Source: Planctomycetia bacterium
GTDB lineage: Bacteria; Planctomycetota; Planctomycetia; Pirellulales; UBA1268
Direction of reading: 5' to 3'
Length of the DNA stretch: 9,261 nucleotides
NCBI GenBank assembly: GCA_010027105.1
Contig: RGVT01000083.1
Location: forward strand, 1-9,261
Part shown: positions 5,155 through 9,261 of the stretch, one piece after another
Position numbering within the stretch: position 1 is the stretch's first letter
Layout: every line of letters begins with the position of its first letter
The notes under the pieces: model-generated
Told to the model about the DNA's origin: nothing
Databases searched by the model: none
Seen by the model: the letters and a program-made list of their open reading frames with translations, nothing else
Translations under genes and position numbers: made by a program

Positions 5155-6132
5155 ATGCCTCGCGTCTGGCGATTCCTGCTCTTGGTCGTCGCGATCGGTG
5201 CCGCCCGTGGCACGGTTTCGGCGCAGCTGCCGGGGGATGCCGGGCAGGTGTGGAAGACGTACGATATCTCGCCGTTCGTGAACCGGAACGGCGTAGGGAG
5301 CCAGCGGCACGTCGTCGACTGGGTGCTGCAGGAGACGGGGTACGCCGGCTGGCACGGCGACGTGGTGGCGTCGCTGTCCGCCGACGAGTCGCGGCTGCGG
5401 TGCTACCACACCCCCGCGATGCAGGCCCGCGTGGCGGAGATCGCGGAGCGGTTCACGGCGGATGCGGCCGCTCCGCACAGGTTTTCCATCCGCGTGTTCG
5501 GCGTCGGCAGCCCGGCGTGGCGGAACGACGCCCGGGCGCTCCTCCAGCCGATCCCGGCGGCGACGCCTGGCGTCCAGGCCTGGATCATGGCCCGCGAGGA
5601 GGCGGCCGTGCTGGTGGCGATCCTGCGCCGCCGGGCCGACTGCGTGGAACTGCCCACGGGGCCGGTGCTCGCCGCGAACGGCCTGCCCGCGGTGGTGTCG
5701 GGGGGCAGGAAGCGGCCCTACGTGCAGGACGTGCTCCCGCGGGCCGACGCCTGGCCGGGATGGCAGACGCTCGGCGGCGCCTGCGACGAGGGGATGACGC
5801 TCGACGTCCAGCCGCTCCTGTCCCGCGACGGCACCTCGGTCGACGCCGTGTTCCGCTGCCGGATCGACCAGGTGGAGCGGATGGCGGCGGTGACGGTGCC
5901 CGTGCCTGCCGGTGACCGGCGGACGGTGCAGGTGCAGGTGCCGCAGATCGCGGCGGTGCGCGTGGGGGAACGGTTCCGCTGGCCCGCCGGCCAGGTGCTC
6001 GTCGTGGGGCTGGGCTTGGTACCCTGGCCCGTGCCCGGGCAGAATACCGCCGCATCGGCCACGCTGCTGGCCGACGCCAAGCGGACCGACGTGGTCGTGG
6101 TGGTGGAGCCGCGGCTCGGTTCTGCGCCATAA
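5155..6132 (+). CDS. exported protein of unknown function, faintly secretin-like
   Basis: I cannot assign a function. The 325-aa product begins with a clear Sec-type signal peptide: basic MPRVWR, hydrophobic FLLLVVAIGAA, and a likely cleavage VSA|Q near residue 23. Mature residues 33-102 (WKTYDIS...VVDWVLQETG...LRCYHTPAMQARVAEIAERF) resemble the N-type modules of secretins, where a short beta segment leads into a T-P-x-x-x-x-x-I helix. The segment GMTLDVQPLLSRDG (213-226) recalls the secretin 'maximal' domain but lacks a full barrel. A second segment of interest is FRWPAGQVLVVGLG (274-287). The protein ends in a hydrophobic strand, VVVVVEP. GGGAG-type purines (GGGAG, 5143-5147) sit seven bases before ATG 5155. 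The next gene, a KAS-like protein, starts 43 nt later on the same strand, so an operon is plausible. I recall similar hypothetical proteins in planctomycetes. Real gene: confident; role: open. Confidence 0.85.
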   Translation: MPRVWRFLLLVVAIGAARGTVSAQLPGDAGQVWKTYDISPFVNRNGVGSQRHVVDWVLQETGYAGWHGDVVASLSADESRLRCYHTPAMQARVAEIAERFTADAAAPHRFSIRVFGVGSPAWRNDARALLQPIPAATPGVQAWIMAREEAAVLVAILRRRADCVELPTGPVLAANGLPAVVSGGRKRPYVQDVLPRADAWPGWQTLGGACDEGMTLDVQPLLSRDGTSVDAVFRCRIDQVERMAAVTVPVPAGDRRTVQVQVPQIAAVRVGERFRWPAGQVLVVGLGLVPWPVPGQNTAASATLLADAKRTDVVVVVEPRLGSAP

Positions 6133-6175
6133 TCGGCGATCCCCGCCCTCCTCACCCCCCCGGTCGAATCCGATC

Positions 6176-7501
6176 ATGCCAGCCGCCGCGGAGCGTCGCG
6201 TCGTCATCACCGGGATGGGGGTGGTCTGCCCGCTCGGCCTCACGCTCGAGTCGCTCTGGCGGGGGCTCGCCTCCGGCACGAGCGCCGTCGGCCCACTGCG
6301 GATGTTTCCGGCCGAGGGGCTGCCGCTGCGGCACGCCGCCGAGGCCCGCGAGTTCACCGGGGAGATCGAGAATTTCGGCCCCCTCGACGGCGAGCGCAAG
6401 AAGGCGATCCGCAAGGGGCTCAAGGTGATGTGCCGCGAGAGCCAGATGGCGGTGGCGGCCGCGCAGCGGGCATTGCACGACTGCGGGATCACGGCCGAGC
6501 AGCACCGCCCGGAGCGGTTTGGCTGCGTCTTCGGCTCCGACTACATGCTGACGCTGCCGGAGGACTTCACGGCGGCGGTGGCCGCCTGCCGGGCGGCGGA
6601 CGGAGGCTTCGCGTTCGACCGCTGGGCGGTGGACGGCCTGCCGCTCCTGAACCCGCTTTGGCTGCTCAAGTATCTGCCCAACATGCCGGCCAGCCACATC
6701 GCCATCTACAACGACCTGCGCGGGCCGAGCAATTCGGTCACCCTGCGCGAGGCCAGCGGCCACGTCGCGATCGGCGAGGCCATGATGACGATCCGGCGCG
6801 GGGCGGCCGACGTGATGCTCGCCGGCGCCACCGGAACCCGGGTCCATCCCATGAAGACCGTGCACGCGCTGCAGAGCGAGCAGGTGGCCTTCGGCGACGA
6901 CGATCCGACCCGGTGGAGCAGGCCCTTCGACCGGCGGCGCCGGGGGATGGTGCTCGGGGAGGGGGCGGCGGTCCTCGTGCTCGAGGAGTTGGAGCACGCC
7001 CGCTCCCGCGACGCGCGGATCTACGGCGAGGTCGCGGGGCACGCGGCCCGCCAGGCGAGCGTGGCCTCGGGCGTCGGAGTGCGGCGCCGGGCGGTGGGGC
7101 TCGCGCTGCGGCGGGCCCTGGAGATGGCGGGGGTGGCGGCGGACCGGCTCGGCCACGTGCACGCCCACGGCCTGAGCACCGTGACGGGTGATCGGGAGGA
7201 GTCCGCCGCGTTGCACGACGCCCTCGGCTCCGCGGCGACGACGGTGCCCACGGTGGCCGCCAAGAGCCACTTCGGCAATCTGGGCGCGGGAGGCGGCGTG
7301 GTCGAGTGCGTCGCCAGCCTCCTGGCGCTGCGGGAGGGGGCGCTGTTTCCGCTCCTCAACCACGACACGGCCGACCCGGAGTGCCCGGTGCGGCCGGCCC
7401 GCGGCGGTGAGCCCGCCGGCGACGTGTTCGTCTCGACCGCGGTCACGCCCCAGGGGCAGGCGGGAGCCGTCGTGATCCGGGGCTGGCAGCTCACGGCCTG
7501 A
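6176..7501 (+). CDS. beta-ketoacyl-synthase-fold protein with replaced active-site residues
   Basis: The 441-aa product has the KAS I/II fold from RRVVITGMGVVCPLG (7-21) through GPSNS, the PFDRRRRGMVLGEGAAVLVLEE region (250-271) and VHAHGLST (328-335). Aligning GPSNSVTLREASGHVAIG with FabF GPNFAVATACASAANSIG puts E192 on the catalytic Cys. H331 and K363 (AAKSHFG) are kept. N368 replaces the second His, and the gating loop GFGGHN becomes PQGQAG near 425-430. Condensation by the normal Cys mechanism is therefore unlikely. Precedents for altered KAS folds are the chain-length factors of type II polyketide synthases and KSQ decarboxylases, which have Gln rather than Glu. It could act as a FabF partner, a decarboxylase or a binding protein. 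ATG 6176 is chosen because the conserved N-terminus starts there; no Shine-Dalgarno is visible. It lies 43 nt after the exported-protein gene. I recall relatives in planctomycetes annotated only as 'KAS family'. Confidence 0.9.
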   Translation: MPAAAERRVVITGMGVVCPLGLTLESLWRGLASGTSAVGPLRMFPAEGLPLRHAAEAREFTGEIENFGPLDGERKKAIRKGLKVMCRESQMAVAAAQRALHDCGITAEQHRPERFGCVFGSDYMLTLPEDFTAAVAACRAADGGFAFDRWAVDGLPLLNPLWLLKYLPNMPASHIAIYNDLRGPSNSVTLREASGHVAIGEAMMTIRRGAADVMLAGATGTRVHPMKTVHALQSEQVAFGDDDPTRWSRPFDRRRRGMVLGEGAAVLVLEELEHARSRDARIYGEVAGHAARQASVASGVGVRRRAVGLALRRALEMAGVAADRLGHVHAHGLSTVTGDREESAALHDALGSAATTVPTVAAKSHFGNLGAGGGVVECVASLLALREGALFPLLNHDTADPECPVRPARGGEPAGDVFVSTAVTPQGQAGAVVIRGWQLTA

Positions 7502-7516
7502 GCGGCCCCGTGTTGC

Positions 7517-7545
7517 TTGACAGTTCGTCGCAGGTGCAATACCTT
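7517..7545 (+). promoter_or_regulatory. putative sigma70-type promoter of nusA-infB
   Basis: A perfect TTGACA (7517-7522) is followed after exactly 17 nt by TACCTT (7540-7545; T, A and final T match the consensus). It lies at the start of the 208-nt gap before nusA, predicting transcription from about 7552 and a leader of about 160 nt. Confidence 0.55.
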
Positions 7546-7596
7546 TCACGGGTTGCGTCGAGGTCGTTTGGCTGCTGGTTCTCGGATACGCTTCCA

Positions 7597-7616
7597 AGCC
7601 TTCCCCCGGGGAGGCT
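7597..7616 (+). other. stable hairpin in the nusA leader
   Basis: AGCCTTCC (7597-7604) pairs with GGGGAGGCT-side bases up to 7616, giving an 8-bp stem (one G-U) with a CCCG loop. It falls about 45 nt into the predicted leader and 93 nt before the nusA ATG. GC-rich sequence without a U-run follows, so it is not a standard terminator. It could be a pause or stability element; nusA leaders are regulated in some bacteria, but nothing here proves that. Confidence 0.4.
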
Positions 7617-7709
7617 GCGGCGCCCAGGTCGTTCATGGCGTCGGTTCGCCGGCACGCCAGCGGTTCGACCACAGGCCGACAGGTCCGCGAAGCGAACCCC
7701 GAGAACCCC

Positions 7710-9017
7710 ATGAAGCCCGAAGAAATCCTCCGCATCGTCGACGCGATCCATCGCGACAAGAACATCGACACGGAGATCGTCTTCCAGGCGATCGAGGCGG
7801 CGCTCGTGACGGCCCTCGCGCGGCAGTACGGCGAGGAGGCGCTGATCAACATCTCGATCGACCGCACCGACGGCCGGGTGAGCGGCACGCGCGACGGCGT
7901 GGAACTCGACACGCAGGAACTGTCGGGCCGCATCGGGGCCCAGACCGCCAAGCAGGTGATCATCCAGAAGATCCGCGAGGCGGAGCGGGATTCGATCCAC
8001 GACGAGTTCGAGGAGCAGATCGGCCAGATGGTCTCCGGCGTGGTCACGCGTTTCGAGGGGGCCACGGCCACCGTGACCCTCGGCAGCACCGAGGCCATCC
8101 TCCCCCGCAGCGAGCAGATTCCAGGCGAGGCCTATCATCCCAACGAGCGGATCCGGGCAACGATCTTCGAGGTGCGCAAGGTGGGCAGCCGCGTGAAGAT
8201 CATCCTCTCGCGGATCCGCCCCCAGCTCGTGCAGCGGCTCTTCGAGCAGGAGATCCCCGAGATCGCCGACGGGGTGATCGAGATCCGGGCCATCGCCCGC
8301 GAGCCGGGCTACCGCAGCAAGGTGGCGGTGATCAGTTCCGATTCGCGGGTGGACTGCGTCGGGGCCTGCGTGGGTGTGCGCGGCAACCGCATCAAGAACA
8401 TCGTCGAGGAGCTGGGCGGCGAGCGGATCGACATCGTCCGCTGGAGCGACGACCTGCAGGTGCTGGTCCCCAACGCCCTGCAGCCGGCCGAGGTGGACGA
8501 GGTGATCCTCTGTCAGATGCTCGGACGCGGGATCGTGCTCGTCCGCGAGGATCAGCTGTCGCTGGCCATCGGTCGGCGCGGTCAGAACGTGCGGCTGGCG
8601 AGCAAGCTCTGCGGCTGGGACATCGAAATCATGACCCGCGAGGAGCTCGACCAGCAGATCGAGCGAGCCGTGACGGGATTTTCCTCGATCGAAGGGCTCG
8701 ACTCTTCCGTCGCGGAACGGCTCGTGGGAGAGGGCTTCCTCTCCTACGACGACCTCTCCGTGATCGAGCCGGCCGATCTGATGGAGATCGGAGGGATCTC
8801 GGCGGAGGCCGTGGATACGATCGTGGCGGAGGCCGAGCGGCGGGCCCAGCTCGCCGAGGTCGCGGCCGCCGACGAGCGGCGGAAGCAGCGCGAGCAGGAG
8901 CGGATCGAGAAGGCGACGGCCGAGGCCGACGCGGCGGAGGCGGCGAAGCTGGCCGCCGGAGGCGGCGTGAACGCGGTGGCGTCCGGAGGGGAGCCGGTTC
9001 CCGACGGTGCCGCATGA
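7710..9017 (+). CDS. nusA: transcription termination/antitermination factor NusA
   Basis: NusA binds RNA polymerase and nascent RNA, modulating pausing, termination and rRNA antitermination. The 435-aa product has the N-terminal polymerase-binding domain (about 1-100, MKPEEILRIVDAIHRDKN...), S1 domain (about 106-170, GQMVSGVVTRFEG...ILSR), KH1 with GVRGNRI (222-228) and KH2 with AIGRRGQNVRLA (286-297). A helix-hairpin-helix-like C-terminal segment follows (about 327-380, EGLDSSVAERLVGEGF...GGISAEAVDTI), as in the repeats of proteobacterial NusA. It ends in a charged, Ala-rich tail (380-435) that is probably disordered. ATG 7710 is chosen over an in-frame ATG at 7635 because the conserved domain starts there and the extra 25 residues look like translated leader. 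No good Shine-Dalgarno is seen for either. rimP, often the gene before nusA, is not present upstream; infB follows after 90 nt. Confidence 0.96.
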   Translation: MKPEEILRIVDAIHRDKNIDTEIVFQAIEAALVTALARQYGEEALINISIDRTDGRVSGTRDGVELDTQELSGRIGAQTAKQVIIQKIREAERDSIHDEFEEQIGQMVSGVVTRFEGATATVTLGSTEAILPRSEQIPGEAYHPNERIRATIFEVRKVGSRVKIILSRIRPQLVQRLFEQEIPEIADGVIEIRAIAREPGYRSKVAVISSDSRVDCVGACVGVRGNRIKNIVEELGGERIDIVRWSDDLQVLVPNALQPAEVDEVILCQMLGRGIVLVREDQLSLAIGRRGQNVRLASKLCGWDIEIMTREELDQQIERAVTGFSSIEGLDSSVAERLVGEGFLSYDDLSVIEPADLMEIGGISAEAVDTIVAEAERRAQLAEVAAADERRKQREQERIEKATAEADAAEAAKLAAGGGVNAVASGGEPVPDGAA

Positions 9018-9079
9018 TCGTCGCGGGCCGGTTGGTGCGGGGGTTTGATTCGGAGAGCGACGGCGGAGAGGATGACAAA

Positions 9080-9096
9080 CCGGTCTCGAGGACCGG
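9080..9096 (+). other. hairpin between nusA and infB
   Basis: CCGGTC-TCGAG-GACCGG forms a perfect 6-bp stem with a 5-nt loop, 11 bases before the infB GTG. It leaves the presumed ribosome-binding GAGG (9099-9102) unpaired directly at its 3' foot. It may separate infB translation from nusA read-through or place the ribosome; no U-run follows. Confidence 0.45.
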
Positions 9097-9107
9097 ACGA
9101 GGCAGGC

Positions 9108-9261
9108 GTGGCAGTTCGCATCTACACACTGGCGAAAGAGCTCAAGATCGACAGCAAGGAGCTGGTCGAGATCTGCACGCGCGCCGGGATCCAGGACAAG
9201 GGTTCCGCCCTGGCGAGCATGACCGACGAGGAGGTCGCCAAACTCAAGGAGTTCATCGCCG
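9108..9261 (+). CDS. infB: translation initiation factor IF-2, N-terminal fragment (cut by window end)
   Basis: IF-2 is the GTPase that brings initiator tRNA to the 30S subunit. Only 51 codons are present. They read MAVRIYTLAKELKIDSKELV...ICTRAGI...GSALASMTDEEVAKLKEFIA, the conserved IF2_N module found at the front of bacterial IF-2. The GTPase domain lies outside the window. GTG 9108 is preferred because the family usually starts MAVRIY and a GAGG (9099-9102) stands five bases upstream. An in-frame ATG at 9072 would add 12 residues, with a purine tract (9065-9071) touching it, and is less likely. It is 90 nt downstream of nusA, the usual neighbour, and probably shares its transcript. Confidence 0.93.
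   Translation, partial: MAVRIYTLAKELKIDSKELVEICTRAGIQDKGSALASMTDEEVAKLKEFIA

Noticed and set aside
4847..5915. Open frames running through the 70-bp tandem repeats
   Set aside because: The apparent peptides (for example MWDRLQPVMHVTRPTRLG, repeated) are translated palindromic repeats, not protein domains; I recall similar spurious ORFs in planctomycete genomes.
5912..6175. Upstream extension of the KAS-like gene
   Set aside because: It overlaps the exported-protein gene out of frame and encodes Arg/Trp/Pro-rich sequence; the KAS fold starts just after ATG 6176.
4990..6492. 500-aa open frame on the minus strand
   Set aside because: It crosses the repeat region, the exported-protein gene and the start of the KAS-like gene. 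Its Arg/His/Pro-rich low-complexity product is typical of antisense frames in high-GC DNA.
7635..7709. 25-residue N-terminal extension of NusA from ATG 7635
   Set aside because: The conserved NusA domain begins at ATG 7710, and the extra residues look like translated leader.
6152..8098. 648-aa open frame on the minus strand
   Set aside because: It runs antisense to both the KAS-like gene and nusA, which have clear family motifs. The composition is that of a GC-rich shadow frame and no domain is recognisable.
9014..9261. ATGA-overlap frame starting at the nusA stop and open to the window end
   Set aside because: It is out of frame with infB, whose first 51 codons match the conserved IF2_N module.

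Overview
The window is about 9.3 kb of GC-rich, densely coding DNA with every recognisable gene on the + strand. It most likely comes from the chromosome of a member of the Planctomycetota, possibly a Pirellulales relative. That placement is an inference from remembered family features: a RuvB with an FATCIPRELG stretch after Walker A and an ANNRLRW sensor-2 region, a NusA beginning MKPEEILRIVDAIHRDKNID, palindromic repeats in the gaps, and sparse Shine-Dalgarno use. No rRNA or other phylogenetic marker is present.

Layout. Positions 1-181 hold a palindromic REP-like repeat followed by a 38-nt element. ruvB (Holliday-junction motor) follows at 182-1204. A putative sigma70-type promoter precedes a compact fatty-acid and ribosome block: rpmF (1274-1453), fabD (1457-2389), fabG (2434-3237), acpP (3348-3584, with its own putative promoter) and fabF (3596-4834). 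plsX and fabH, which often sit between rpmF and fabD in other bacteria, are absent from this interval. A 320-nt gap follows with 2.4 tandem copies of a 70-bp palindrome-containing unit. It ends in an inverted copy of the 38-nt element from the left end, so the two copies bracket the ruvB-to-fabF block.

Right of the repeats are a secreted or periplasmic protein of unknown function with faint secretin-like features (5155-6132) and, 43 nt later, a second beta-ketoacyl-synthase-fold protein (6176-7501). In this second protein the nucleophilic Cys aligns with Glu, the second active-site His with Asn, and the C-terminal GFGGHN loop is lost. A 208-nt leader with a good promoter candidate (TTGACA, 17 nt, TACCTT) then introduces nusA (7710-9017) and the 5' end of infB (9108 to the window edge).

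How the genes work together. FabD loads malonate onto AcpP, FabF condenses malonyl-ACP with the growing chain, and FabG reduces the ketoacyl product. RpmF co-transcription would link ribosome supply to membrane synthesis. NusA and InfB form the familiar transcription/translation-factor operon. Most of the window is conserved housekeeping. The unusual parts are the active-site-replaced KAS homologue with its exported partner, and the dispersed and tandem palindromic repeats.
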